A DNA stretch of 64,000 nucleotides from Adineta ricciae (taxonomy: Eukaryota > Rotifera > Eurotatoria > Adinetida > Adinetidae): assembly GCA_905250025.1 (NCBI GenBank), contig CAJNOJ010000244.1:91404-155403 (forward strand), given 5' to 3'. The notes under the pieces are model-generated. The model was not told the DNA's origin and searched no databases. It worked only from the letters and a program-made list of their open reading frames with translations. Positions 50,856 through 64,000 of this stretch are shown in pieces. Position 1 is the first letter of the stretch; each line of letters begins with the position of its first letter. The translations under genes and the position numbers were made by a program.

Positions 50856-51732
50856 TATAGAGAAATTCTTGTTTTTGTTTTCTTTTCTTCTTTTGTTTCA
50901 TCAATCTTGCTTTTTTTTGTACACGATAACAGTGCTTTTCTTTTCTTTTTTCTTTCTTCTTGTGTTGCTTTTAGAGTAATTGAGCGAGCGATGATCTCAA
51001 AAATTATCTCACTCATTTTCTCTATAATGTCTTTATATATGTAATTACTGTTGTTTCGTGTGTCGAGTTTGTTAAGAAAAAAAAAAGAAACTACGGCGTG
51101 AAACAGTATCGATTTCATCTTGTTGTTTATTGTTATTAATCCCGTGTGGGATGCCTCACTGTTTAGCTTCGTGTGCTTCTTTTTTCCTTTTCTTCGTCTT
51201 CGTTTTCTTTTTCTTTTTTGTTCTATCTGTCTTGCGTATTATCGAATTAATATTTTTCGTGTTCGTTCCTCACGATTTCAAAAAGAAAAACTCAACTAAA
51301 CCAAATCCCATGCTAGTTGGATAAAGATCTGTTAACTATAGCCGTTAATTCTATAGATTTTGTTGTCATATAATCTACGTAATCCTCGAAAAGAAGTTTT
51401 ACAATGTGGATGACGCATGTTTAAGAGAAACATTCTTATCACAAGATGACGTACGTTATTGACTATAAAGATTTATTTTAAACTTGATATACTGTTAGCT
51501 GCTGCTCTTTGATACGTACGGAGCGATTGACGCAAATGTACCTAATTATGGACGAAAACCGATCGGGAGTTGTATATTAAGGTAAAATCGGATAGGATTA
51601 GTTAATTATTTTTGAAAACAAAAGAATCATGTGTCGTTTGCGATTGGGAAAAACAAGTATCGGACGGTTCATGTCAAAGATTTATTTGAAAAGTTGATTT
51701 TCTATCCTAACTGAACACAACGAAATGAAAGT
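50856..51732. other. Intergenic between convergent genes
   Basis: Pyrimidine-rich 3' region (50880-50965, 51178-51225). Open frames are low-complexity Phe/Lys runs and are not supported as genes. Confidence 0.45.
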
Positions 51733-52951
51733 TTATACTAATGTTGAAAGTTCATCCGCTTTGGTTAGATCAATATCATCTTCATTCAAATGATTTGAAG
51801 TTGTCGTTTGATGTAGAGATGAACTCATCGTGTCGAATTTCCCGTTTAATGTGGAGTGATTATTTGTTTTAATTGTTAAGAAATATGCTAGCAGAGTGAA
51901 AAGAATAAAAATAAGACCAAAGCCAAGAATAATCAATGAAACGATGGCAGGTATCAGGGACATGTTTAATAAAATAAAGAAAGACATTACTAGAAAGATA
52001 AGAATTTACGATTTGAAAAAAGTAAAATTGCCGATATTTATTACCGAGAATGAGTGCTGGAATTGACGCATAAAAGCTACAGATGGCCAAAAATCGTGAT
52101 GATGACGAGCTGAAAATTGAACTGTTGTGTCTAAAATCATCATTCATATTTTTGATATTTATGTTTTAAAATCAAATCTTATACCGATGAGAGCGATGTT
52201 TGATTATCACAATATTACATCCAAGGTAAATTTCGATACTGAAAACTAATAAACTGAAACAGTTCAGTACGATGATAAACAAGCATATGGTCGTTGCCAG
52301 ATCTCGTATTGTATGATCGTACAATGGAACAACAAGCTGCGGTATTTTATCCGTAGGTGGATTCGGTGGTGTAAACATGTACAAGAAACCTGGGGTAACA
52401 TTTACTGATTGAAGAAGAAAAGGCATCATATTGTCCGGGTTAGGAGGATTGGTTTTGAATAAAAGTTGCATGGCAGATAGAGAAATAAGAATGAGAGATG
52501 CCGAAACGAAACACATGAAGCATAGACTGAGTATGTTCGCACCTTTCGGTGCGGTTAGAAAACGACGGCGATCATTGGAGGGTACTGTAATGATTTGATC
52601 AGAAGAGAAATCATGTGGACGAGCAAGTTCGGTAATATTGACGGTTTCATGACCAATGGAAACTTTATAGGATGCTGAATGTGGACCACATAGTGTGGGT
52701 GGTGGAGGCGGTGGTACTACCAATACTGGTCGATTTGGACGTTGTTGAATGCTTGAATCTGATTGACTTAATGTTGCATGCCAATTCATATCAGAATCAG
52801 CTGGTGGCGATTGAATTGAAGATGGTGACGATATACAATTAAACAGTTGCCTAATAAAAATTAAGGATCAAAATTAGAAGTGTCTTTATATAATGAAATA
52901 TCGAGAGATTTTTCAAGTATACCTGTTATCATAGCTCAGCTTCCCCATCAT
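51733..52951 (-). CDS. Four-pass membrane protein, [15 protein letters not shown]
   Basis: Four exons (52923-52951, 52185-52850, 52045-52130 and 51733-51989) join to 345 residues. The N-terminal 90 residues are disordered, with a Pro run (VLVVPPPPPPTLCGP). Four hydrophobic segments follow: NILSLCFMCFVSASLILISL; LATTICLFIIVLNCFSLLVF; FLAICSFYASIPALILGVMS continuing into FFILL; and IVSLIILGFGLIFILFTLLA. Between TM1 and TM2 is an extracellular or luminal loop with NPPNPD and a sequon (NVT). The acidic C-terminus (NEDDIDLTKADELSTLV) could carry sorting signals. The layout recalls TMEM221-like or other tetraspan proteins, but no diagnostic motif (for example CCG) is present, so I leave it unnamed. 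The first exon is only 29 nt. Confidence 0.72.
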
Positions 52952-55213
52952 ACGCAGGAGAAAATCTTTCTGAACTGGTATTGACTCAATATGGCATCTT
53001 ACTATTACTCTGACACTTTTTTCTCATTGATTGTACGAAAAAGAAATGAGGAGGAAGAAGAAAAAAAAGAAGTTTGTATGCAACAACTGTCTCGAGGTAT
53101 GAATATTGATGATGATTATGAACAACTTTCAATGTATAACCGTCAATTAGATGACGAATGAGAAGCCGCAAGGGAATACATACACACACACATATATATA
53201 TATATGTGAAAGTGTTTGAAGGTATTGTCTCCTTCTGCCTTTTTCTCGGCATATAGTAAATATTCTTGTAGTTACATCCAATTAAATGAATGATGCCATC
53301 ACCGTCTGTGTGAATGTTTGACATCCACTCTACATGACTATCATCTTTACAGCTTCTATTTGTTTGCAAATTGACCTATATGACAGAAGAGAAAAAAAGA
53401 GATAGAAACTATAGTACAGACGAGAAGTGTTCAATCATTTGCACAATGCGTTGATTAGGTAATCAGATCGAAAGATTTTGATGTATCTGTCTAATCATTG
53501 AATATTTTTTCGCATATAAATTAGATTTATCCGATTACCACACATCACTTTTGTACTTTCATGTCTGCGCACTGCATTACTCCATCTGACAAAAGTTCTC
53601 GTCATTGAAAATCATTTAAAGCGATTCACATACTTTCTTGTTGAATACTTCACTACAAATCAGCAGATCAGATAAAACAACGAGCCAATTTTCATCTACC
53701 ATCGTCTGATGTATTCTCTATATTGACTTAATTATAGTTTCGTTGCGTACTTCACTTGCAACCGTACGTTGAATAGCGATCGATCGTATTGGTATAAGTG
53801 GATATTGACGGTGGCAATAACAAGATGTGTTTGCATAGTATATATATATATATATTTCGTCTCTTTCATTCAACTTGTCATTTTGGTTTATGAAAAGAAA
53901 AAGGTATGAATAAATGACAATAAAGAATGACGGCAACGAAGACGATTGATTTGATTCGTATAATAAATAAATTCGAACAAATGCTATACTTTTTGACTAA
54001 AATAGGCAAATAAAAGAATATTAATATACGAATTTGTTCACCTTTTTTGCATTCAACAAAACAGAACCTACTCTTTAACAAGGTTTCTCTCTGAAATAGT
54101 ATTGATCTGGATTTTCATTCGAAGAGTTAACGTGAATATCTTGACTATAACTGACCTCATGTCATTTCGTTGTTAATTATTATCATGCAAGAAAGTCCCA
54201 TCTCGAGAGATTTGATTACATGCATGTTAAACACTTTGCGGTAAAGTTCATCAATGTGCACAATTGATTGAGAAATCAATCGTCACTTATTTAATAAAAT
54301 ATCACGCACAAAAGCAATGTCATCACATTCTTTTAATGACTAACAACGATTTGCAGAATGATTTACACGAGAAAACTTGTCGACTAGCAAACAGCAATAG
54401 GATTTGTGAATATTAATGAATTAAAACTTGTGTGTTCCTTCGACTAAATGGAATCTTTGCTTTTGCCTTGAAATTCGAACATGTTGACTTATTCTTGATT
54501 GACAACAACGAACCAGGGATGTAAATTTGATATTACATTTGTTTGTGATTCACTTCCTCTTGTTACAGATATGCTAATCAGCAGACAAAATCCATCGTTG
54601 CATATCTTTTCATTTACACTCTTATATATGACTTATCGACTGGTAGTCAATAATACACTATGAGTCAAGTTTTAATTTTATCGTTTTAAACATAGTCTGT
54701 GTGATAAGGACTTCAGAAACGATCAGCATTCGCCTATTCGACTATGAAATACTTCGAGAAACTGTATTCCCTAAAGTCGTTGCTCTTGCTTCGCGCATGA
54801 TAATTGTTCGAAAAAGAAAGCAAGGAAAAGAGAAAAGAACGGATGATATTAAATGGTTAATATATATATATATATATATATGAAAAAGTCATTGTTATTT
54901 TTCTTCCTGCGTGATCTTTCTGGGAAAATCAATCGAATTATTTTCTTTAATACACAAGATAGATTAGTGATCATTGTTCATGTTCCTTTTTTTATCGCGT
55001 GCTCGTACGTTAATTGTACGCTGACAAGTATGTGTCATTAACTTCATTGATTCTTCACTATTTGACTTTCCGATGGAATATTTTTCGATGATCATCATTG
55101 ATATTCGATATGTTGTTTTTCATGTGCAAATTCTTTCAAGCAACATCATGTCTTCTTCTTTCTTTTTGCTCAATGAAACATGTATGAAGATCGAGTCGAT
55201 GCTGTAAATAAGT
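52952..55213. other. Divergent promoter region of the membrane protein and the sodium channel
   Basis: About 2.3 kb without a supported exon. AC/AT microsatellites occur at about 53185-53208 and 53835-53856 and a second AT repeat at 54858-54882. It must contain the 5' region of the sodium channel gene, but no element is identifiable. Confidence 0.45.
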
Positions 55214-58200
55214 ATGGACTACAATTCGATTGTTTTTCGTGAATTTACGCATGAATCGATACAACGAATTGAACGATATCGTCAAGAAGAAGCCGAACGT
55301 ATCGCTTCCGAACGATTACAGCGACAAACCATCCATGGAGAGGAAAGTGAGCAACAAAATCCTAAACGAAAGCTATCGAAGTTAGAACCTATCGGTCCGA
55401 AACTAAAAGCAAACAAAGAATTAGCGGTTGGACAAACTTTACCCAGGACTCTACAAGCGAAGTTTCCAGCGGAACTAATCGGCAAGCCAATCGAAGAAAT
55501 CGATTGGTATTATCGAACAGAATATGTACGTAGAACCTTCGATTCTGTTTTCAATCTGTTTTAATTTTTTGATTGTTGCAGGTGTTTGTGGTTATCAATC
55601 AAAATAAAACTATATTTCGGTTTAGTTCATCATCTGCATGTTTTATTTTTTCTCCATTCAATCCCGTTCGACGTTTTGCCATACGAATATTAACACATTC
55701 ATTGTTTAGTACATTTGTTATGCTGACTATATTGACAAATTGTGTATTTATGACATTGAAAAATGTTCCTGATACGAATGAGTATGGTGACTGTAGGTCT
55801 TCTCTCTTTTTCGAATTAAAATTTTGTTTTAGATACGTTTTCACGTTTATTTATACAACAGAAGCATTGATTAAATGCGTCGCACGAGGATTTATTTTGA
55901 AGAAATTCACATTTTTACGTGATGCATGGAATTGGTTAGATTTTACTGTTATTACATTAGCGTATGACGATTTGTCCTACAATAATCTGCGTATTATCGC
56001 TGTGTTCTTTAGGTATATTACGTTCTTTGTCAACTTGGGGAATGTTTCTGTACTTCGAACATTTCGAGTGTTGAGAGCATTGAAAACAGTTGCGGTTGTT
56101 CCTGGTATGTGCTACTAAATTGACGGTGAATTGATTAATCAAGTTCTTTGTTTAGGTTTAAAGACGATTGTTGATGCTTTAATACAATCATTGATTTGTT
56201 TACGTGATGTTACGGTTTTATCAAGTTTTATACTTTCAATATTTGCATTGGTTTGATTTTCAGTGCACACTGATTTATGAAAATCTTCAAGTTTTAGGTC
56301 GGTTTACAACTCTATATGGGTGTTCTCCGACAAAAGTGTGTACTTTCTTACGAATCGTTTATTAATATGACGCATATGATAACGAATGAATTCAATATGT
56401 CATATGAATATTATCGACACGAGATTAACAATAGTAGTACGTTTTGTCTTTGCAATGTTCGGCAAGCTCAATTTACATTTCTAGCTTATTGGTATCAAGA
56501 GGACGAAGGTTTTGTTCTTTGTGGTAATGCAAGTGGTAGTCGAAAATGTCCCGACGGTTACGTCTGCTTGAAGAATCTAGGCATCAAGTAACATTCCTTC
56601 TGTTCGTTTTTCATTTCACGCATTCTCCCTTTTTTAGCCCTGATTATGGATATACCAGGTACATAAACAGTACTCATTTTGCTCGGATTTGCTTCCTTCT
56701 CTATAGCTTTGACAGTTACGGCCGAGCAATGCTTTCATGTTTCCGCTTGATGACACAAGATTATTGGGAAAACCTCTATCAATTGGTATGTGGAAAGTTC
56801 ACAGTGTCTTCTTGCTGGAAATCCTCGTTTATATAGGTGCTCACAGCCGCTGGTCGTTACCATTTTTTGTACTTCGTTGCTGTTATATTTTTCGGCTCGT
56901 TCTATTTGGTAAACTTGATCTTAGCCATTGTTTCAATGTCATATCAAGAACAACAGAAGAAAGTTCGCGCTGAAAACGAAGAACGTGAACGACGTAAAGT
57001 CGAAGATGAACTCGAACAACAAAATGAACAAGCAAAAATTGCTTCTCTGTCTGAAAGATTCTCGGCGGTTGACCAAGGACAATATCTCCCTAATGTCTTA
57101 CTTTTTGAAAATGCAGATCGAAAGATTTCCACATCAGGCCTCTCGATTGAATATGAAGATAATTGTCAAGTAAGACATTTGAGAAAACTGCATTTTCTTC
57201 CACGAACACTATCTCGATTTTCTAGAGAAATGAATTGAAAGATATGCAATCACTTCGTCCATCACCGTTAACGTTCGAATTTGATGATATTGATGTCGTT
57301 TATTCTAATCCGATCACCATTGATGATACAACTATACCATTTTTCGATGAATCCCAAAGAAATTCGATTCGAGAAGATAAAAAAAGTCAACGAACAAGAA
57401 ACATTTCGTTCGGATCAGAACAAGCCAGACGCGACAACGATTCCACTATTACAGTAAGTCAATGCAGATGTCCATCTCGTCTGACTCTATTTATTTTTCA
57501 GCTTTTTCAACCCAAACCTCATGTAAGATATCCTCCGATTTTGGAAATTTCCGCGCCTTCTAACGGTGAAGTTGCAAGTGTTCACTCGCAAAGTAAACAC
57601 TTCTTGAATATGTATTCACACCGCTGTTTTCTCAGCTTCAGAAAAAGTCGATCTATGCGATCGACCTATGATGAAACTTTTGCGAATCTACTGTTTCGAA
57701 TGGGGCTGTCAAATACCAATTTTCAAAAAATTTCAAGTAAAAAACGTTAAAGACGTATTCATCCCTAATTATTTGTAAATAACTAATTCCGTTCGTAGGA
57801 AATGGTTGCCTATTTTATGTTAGATGCATTCGTTGATCTGTTTATAACGATATGCATTGTTTTAAATACACTGTTCATGGCACTTGATCAGCATGGACAA
57901 AGCGAAAGAATGACGCGGATACTGACGACAGGCAATTATGTTTTTACCGGTATATTTACCACTGAAGCAATATTGAAGATCATTGCAATGGCACCAGTCA
58001 AATATCTCAAAGATGGATGGAATGTATTCGATCTGTTTATCGTTACACTTAGTTTAGTCGAACTAGGACTTGCTAATATAAAAGGTCTGAGTGTTTTACG
58101 TTCATTTCGCTTGGTAAACTTTCGTCATTCTTGGCACAGTTATTTTTCTGATGAAGTTTCTTTAGTTACGTGTATTCAAGCTCGCGAAATCATGGCCAAC

Positions 58201-61200
58201 ATTGAACCGATTGATGTCGATCATTGGCAAAACGATTGGTGCGCTAGGAAATTTAACATTTGTTGTTGTCATAATTATATTTATATTTGCTGTCATGGGC
58301 ATGCAGGTAAATGGAAGAAAAATGATTGTAATAAGTACGAAAGATACTGTACGTCTTTTATTCTAGTTATTCGGTCAAAAATACACAGATGAGTTTGGTA
58401 AAGACATGCCGAGATGGAACTTTTGTGATTTTTTTCATGCATTCATGTAAGTCGTGTGGAATCAGTGAAGGAAAAACTGATCATCAGACTCGCATTGTAC
58501 CGATAGGATTGTCTTCCGTGTTTTGTGTGGAGAATGGATTGAATCGATGTGGGTGTGTTTGAAATGTGCTGGCTGGCCATGTTATCCATTTTTCTTATTT
58601 ACCTTTGTCATTGGCAATCTTGTGGTACGTACATGAACCCATTCTATCTGAATGCCATTAAATCGCCGGTTTTTGTAAAGGTATTAAATTTATTCTTGGC
58701 TCTCCTACTTGCATCATTTGGTTCGAATGTTCTGGCTGAACGTGAGAAAGAGGATGATGACAATAAGATTGGCGAAGCGATCGAACGTCTTCAACGATGT
58801 TTTCATTTTCTAATCCGTTCTATTTTTCGCCCATTTTCACTTATAAAACAAGCGCAAGATACACCTGTTACCGATAATCATCTTGATACAACTTTATTTC
58901 ACAATCGAGTTTGTTTTCACATTCATTTCCATTGCTCATACAAGTTTCAAATCCTATTTTTAGTCTACACGCACATCACTTTCACTGCCAATGACATCTG
59001 ATCAAGAGAAATTCAATGATTCAGTGAAAATGAATGAAGACATCGAAATGAAACTAATGAACAGTCATTCGAATACACCTCTTACATCTCCCATCGATCT
59101 TCATCATCGCATGCCACCACCTGATTGTTGCCCAAAACTAATTACAAAACATTTATCTTGTTGTGCAAAATGTATACCAAAACCTATTCGACAGAAATGG
59201 ACTTTTTTCCGTAGTAGAACTCTACAACTGGTTGAACATCGCTTTTTCGAACGATTAATCATCGCTAGCATCTTAGCGAGTAGCACAACTTTGGTAAGTG
59301 GTCGAAAAGAGTTGAACTATGATCACTAAGATCGTGTATATTTCAGGCTTTAGAAGATATTAACACCCGTCAACAACCAGTCTTTTACAAGATACTAGTT
59401 GTATTGGACAAACTCTTTACGGTTATTTTTACTATTGAACTAATTCTGAAATGGTTTGCGTATGGAATCAAAAACTATTTTACAAATGGCTGGAATTGGC
59501 TAGATTTTGTCATCGTGTTAGTCAGCGTTCTTGGAAGTCTTCTCGATTGGCTTGGTGTAGCAGATATTCCTGCATTTAAATCTATGAGAACACTACGAGC
59601 TCTACGCCCACTGAAAGCACTTTCAAGATTTGAAGGGATGAGAGTAGGTTAATAAAATGTGAAATTGACGTAACTATTTTTGATCAAACTAGGTTGTTGT
59701 CAATGCGTTGGTTGGTGCTATACCATCAATTTTCAATGTGTTGTTAGTTTGTCTCGTATTCTGGTTGATTTTTTCAATCATGGGTGTTCAGTTATTCGGT
59801 GGCAAATTCTATAAATGCGTTTATGTTAATACACACGATCGGGTCAGTATATTAGAAGGTGTCACAAATAAAGATGATTGCCTAAGAAAGAATTTCACAT
59901 GGGAAAATTCTCGAGTCAATTTTGATAATGTTTTCAATGGCTATTTAGCTTTATTTCAAGTAGTAAGTGTTCAAAATAAAGCATATTGATGATCTGATTG
60001 GATTTCTTTCTCGTAGGCGACTTTCAAAGGATGGATTGAAATAATGGCAGATGCATCCGATGCTAAAGAAGTACGTTTGGATATGTATCACTTTCTCGAT
60101 TATTTTAGTTGGATTTTTCAGGTCGATGTCCAACCGGAATATGAAAATAATGTTTATATTTTGGTTTATTTTGTTTTATTTATCATTTTCGGCTCATTTT
60201 TTACTCTGAACCTATTCATCGGTGTTGTTATTGATAACTTCAATCAACAAAAACGAATTGTAAGCGATTTTCCTCAAATTCAGTTGTTAAAAATCTTTCG
60301 TGAGTTTCAGTTAGGCGGTGGCGGTTCGATAGAAATGTTTATGACCGATGATCAAAAGAAATATTATAATGCGATGAAGAAAATGGGTACGAAAAAGCCA
60401 ACGAAAGCTTTACCAAGACCCCGAGTAAATGTTCTAAGTTCAATATCTTCATATATTCTTCTCGTTCAATGTTGTTTCAGTTTGCTCTAGCAAGATTCTT
60501 CTTTGATGTGACCACCAATCAAAAATTTGACATTTTCATCATGATATGTATTTTGCTTAATATGCTCTGTATGTGTCTGGAACATGATGGACAAAGTAAA
60601 ACGTTCGAACGAGTCTTGGGCTACATCAATAACTTTTTTATCGCTTTGTAAGATGACAGTTGAAGTGTATGATCAATTAATTCTAGCATTCTTAATGATT
60701 TAGATTTACCATTGAATGTATTATGAAATTGATCGCATTAAATTTCAAGTATTTTACTATTCCATGGAATGTCTTTGATTTTATTATTGTGATTTTATCC
60801 ATTCTTGGTATGTCGACTGATTTGACTGAGTTCCCGAATAATATCGTTTTTTGTAGGTCATGTTTTAGGAGAAATTATAGCGAAATTATTTCTTAATCCA
60901 ACTATATTACGCGTTGTTCGTGTTGCTCGTGTTGGAAGAGTTCTACGTTTAGTTAAAGGTTCGTACTAACACATGTCATTTTCTCGAGTAACTAACGTCA
61001 TATTTTTAGGTGCAAAAGGTATTCGAACCTTACTTTTTGCATTAGCTGTCTCCATGCCAGCTTTGTTTAATATCGGTCTTCTTCTTTTTCTTGTCATGTT
61101 TATCTATGCAATATTTGGAATGTCGTTTTTTGCGTATGTCAGAAAATCAGCTGGTGTCACTGATTTATTCAACTTTGAAACATTTCCCAATTCGATGATT

Positions 61201-62141
61201 GTACTCTTTCAAATGTGTACAACTGCTGGATGGTCAGGAGTTTTTCAAGCACTAACCAATGATAAACCGCCGGACTGTGATCCGACAATAAAATCACCTT
61301 CCAATCGAGGAGATTGTGGAATAACAGCGATCGCTATACCATTCCTGGTTAGTTATCTGATCATCAGTTCTCTAGTTGTGGTAAGAACTTTTCCATGATT
61401 TTGTTCTCGTTAGTCTACTTTATTCATGTAGGTTAATATGTATATCGCAGTTATACTTGAGAATTTCTCTCAAGCTCAAGAAGATGTGCAACAAGTAAAT
61501 ATGAAAGGTCGTTTGAACTATGCTAACGTTTCTACTGTACTTTTCAGGGATTGACTGATGATGATTATGATATGTATTACGAAAAATGGCAATATTTAGA
61601 TCCATCCGGTTCGCAATTCATACGTTACGATCAATTATCTGACTTCGTCGATGGTCTTGAACCGCCGTTACGTATACCAAAACCGAATCAACTGCTATTA
61701 GTCGCCATGAATATTCCCATTTGTGAAAATGATCGCATTCATTGTGTTGATATACTCGACGGTCTGACAAAATATTTTCTTGGTACATTAGATGCATTGC
61801 CAACAAATAACGAAGCAGAAACTCCAATCGACATCAGAAAAGATCGCCCGAAAGACTACTATCCAATCACAACGACTATTCAACGCCAGCGTGAAAACTA
61901 CCTGAGTCGAATTGGTCTCAAAGGTTTTCGATATAACGTTGACCGATGTCGAACTATACGACAACACCAAGAACCAAAGCTTGCAAGAGCTCAAATCGAT
62001 GAACTGATCGAATTCGATGCATTAGGTACACCTGCTCTACTACCATCTCATCAATCGAGTTTCACGACAAGAAAATTAGTCCGACAACAACGGCTCACTG
62101 ATTCCGATATCATATCCAATTGCTCATTTGGAATGCGATGA
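55214..62141 (+). CDS. Voltage-gated sodium channel alpha subunit (Nav1-type)
   Basis: Twenty-nine exons with introns of about 45-80 nt join in one frame to about 1818 residues, the usual length. All four domains are present. Domain [17 protein letters not shown] S4 ([20 protein letters not shown]) and pore [10 protein letters not shown]. Domain II: S4 [20 protein letters not shown] and pore [11 protein letters not shown]. Domain III: S4 [18 protein letters not shown] and pore [13 protein letters not shown]. Domain IV: S4 [20 protein letters not shown] and pore [11 protein letters not shown]. The selectivity filter is therefore Asp398, Glu845, Lys1254, Ala1549: DEKA, a sodium-selective Nav1 filter, not DEEA (Nav2) or EEEE (Cav). 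The inactivation linker has [20 protein letters not shown], the MFM particle seen in arthropod channels. Start: [20 protein letters not shown] matches the family N-terminus. The cytosolic tail has the EF-hand-like region and ends after about 200 residues. Confidence 0.97.
56638..56658 (+). other. 21-nt micro-exon of the sodium channel gene
   Basis: This segment (encoding PDYGYT plus split codons) is flanked by a TTTTAG acceptor and a GTACAT donor. It is needed to keep the frame and the conserved NPDYGYTSFD motif before the domain I pore, corresponding to NPNYGYTSFD in other Nav channels. Confidence 0.85.
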
Positions 62142-64000
62142 ACGGCATTCAAATCGTTAAGACTAGACGTTGTTTGTGATAATCGAACTTTTCTCGCAGT
62201 GAAATTTCATAATTAAACCATGCAATAGATGTGTCTGTAACGTCGATTCTTTTCTTTATTTAAATCCGATTTGAGGTAATCAACAATACAAAAAAAAACG
62301 AGAGAAGATCAATTACGCTCGTACTGTATCAGACATATTTAAGCTTCAAGGCTAGAATTACCGATCGAACAATACGGATACCTATCTCCGACAAGTCTAA
62401 ATGAACTCTTTCTGCATTCGATATGATTCAAATGATCTCGTGTCTACTCGAAATGATATGACCATGATTTAATATCAACATTAAACAAAATGATATTAGT
62501 CCTTCGATCGTTTTAAACATATTTCAATATGAATTTTTATCTATTCAATTAACTTGCTTGATAGACGATATTAAATACATGATACATCGACTCCCAAGAT
62601 ACATGTTTCGAAAAAATGAATGATATATTCATTCAGTAAATCGCTTTGACTTCTAACGCATCGAATACATGCAAACTCTTCATCAAACTTGTCACATACA
62701 ATCATGCTGACTTTCTCTTTTAACTGTACAATCGCGTGTATCACGTCCACACCGACTGTCTCCTAGTATTAAACATTGAAACGAGAAAGAAGGAAAAATA
62801 AAAAGAAACGTTGAACATTTGTGTGATATCTTTTATAATAGTCTTCGTGTGATAAATGATCTCACTCTCTCTTGCTTCTCTATTTAACTTGATAACATCT
62901 GTTAGAATCTCTTCTTTTTCATTTTAAATAAGATCCGCCCTTAATCTAATGAGAGTTCATTCATCGTAGAAATGTCAAAATGACAAACAAAAAGAAATAC
63001 CGATGATATTTACTTTTTAATTGAACAGTTCAAGATTGAATAACGTGCAATAATTCATTTTTCAATTGAGTGTGAAAAAAGGCTTCTTTTCCAACGCTTT
63101 ATCGAAGTGACAGCCGACACATTGACGTATATGCATACACACAAACACACTTCAATTGAGAAGTTAAACAATCACAATTCAAAGAGATGAAAAGAATCTT
63201 TCCGGACACAATTTCTCAGGTGTGTAATCCTCGTTATCATTGGTGATGATGATGATGCGTGCACATTTCTTTTCCCTTTTCTTCAGATATAATTTGAAAC
63301 GCACTCATAATTGATTTTTTCAATGCCGATAGAAAAAGATAAGCATCATCACCATCCGTGCCCTTTTTTCTTCAGCAGTAACAACTGCAGCGTTCATTCG
63401 ATTACCAATTATCATTATTGTATGCAGCAAGCTAGTTAAAGTCACGCCTTTGATCTGCAGAAGAACAGCCTTTCATCATTAGTTCTGTTGTACGATATCG
63501 AAAACTCACCAGGGGGTACGATCTCGCCGTACACGCACCGTCTTTTTCTAAATGAGCAGTTTCGAACGTCGATATTTGGTCTGTATTCAAATTCAACAGT
63601 CATTGCGTGAAATGAGCTTTTTATTGTGCAATGAACAATAACGAAACGTAAATGGGAGACGCCTTAGTTTTTTTTTCTCATAAAAAATTAGTCTCGTCGT
63701 TAAATACACATTGTCTCAAGGTTTGGGTGTCAATCGTGATGATTTTAGTTTTTGAACGACACTGTGGACATAGTCATACAATCGAGAAAAAAAAACGAAC
63801 GCTAACGTTCGGAACGGGTGAATGAGAATTCGAAATGAACCGAAGCTCATTTACATGAGAACGTATGTGTGACCAACATTTTTTTTCGAGCACTAGTCTC
63901 ATGATAACATCCTGTGTGTCTGTGTATTGATGTAAATCGATCTATATACGTTTGTAAACATTTATTCATTCAAAGTCGATAGATGTATAGACACACACAC
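62142..64000. other. 3' flank of the sodium channel gene
   Basis: About 1.9 kb of AT-rich sequence with no supported exon. A GAT repeat lies at 63243-63257 and an AC tract ends the window. A polyadenylation signal is not obvious; AATTAAA occurs shortly after the stop near 62211. Confidence 0.45.

Noticed and set aside
51130..51324. 64-codon open frame with a strongly hydrophobic run
   Set aside because: The hydrophobic run comes from a T-rich tract in the 3' flank of the preceding gene; no other support.

Overview
This is a eukaryotic, AT-rich (not measured), gene-dense window. It carries about 20 protein-coding genes split by many very short GT-AG introns, mostly 45-60 nt. I assembled the gene models by hand from splice sites and reading-frame continuity. 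The animal gene content (single-minded, FoxQ2, aminergic GPCR, DEKA-type voltage-gated sodium channel, CRK adaptor, chloride-type alpha-amylase, RSU1, UBAP2/lingerer, Rab28, KIF17) points to an invertebrate. The tiny introns, a decayed non-processed ribosomal protein copy and an intronless gene resembling fungal Xpt1 together suggest a bdelloid rotifer. That species-level guess is inference.

Layout. 1-1150: 3' part of a PP2C phosphatase (+). 2343-3575: decayed RPL8 (uL2) pseudogene (-). 4196-4662: V-ATPase subunit G (+). 5474-8438: single-minded bHLH-PAS factor (-). 9541-9824: possible 3' end of an unknown gene (+). 13005-13332: mitochondrial ATP synthase epsilon subunit (+). 14410-16555: tyramine/octopamine-like GPCR (-). 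20978-21856: Rab28 (+). 22073-22509: candidate small gene (-). 22714-23607: CRK-like adaptor without its N-terminal SH3 domain (+). 23807-25915: alpha-amylase (-). 27176-28427: FoxQ2 (+). 29848-33358: KIF17-type kinesin (-), with a phosphoribosyltransferase gene on the opposite strand (31128-31772) inside one of its introns. 34311-35388: B-box protein with a Cys-rich tail (-). 36128-37764: RSU1 (-), also with a small membrane-protein gene (36637-37009, +) nested in an intron. 38204-40761: UBAP2/lingerer (-). 41606-42740: boule/DAZ-like RNA-binding protein (+). 43294-45754: secreted beta-propeller-like protein (-). 49298-50855: unknown basic protein (+). 51733-52951: four-pass membrane protein (-). 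55214-62141: voltage-gated sodium channel in 29 exons (+).

There is no operon logic; neighbours are functionally unrelated. The main architectural theme is nesting: two genes lie antisense inside introns of host genes, each with its stop codon at or across the host splice donor. The most notable protein-level features are the CRK homologue that keeps SH2 and the C-terminal SH3 but has lost the effector-binding N-terminal SH3, and the sodium channel with full DEKA selectivity, an altered toxin-site ring residue in domain IV and no recognisable C-terminal IQ motif. Long gene-free stretches (9.8-13.0, 16.6-21.0, 45.8-49.3 and 53.0-55.2 kb) hold simple repeats and AT-rich sequence in which I recognise no genes.
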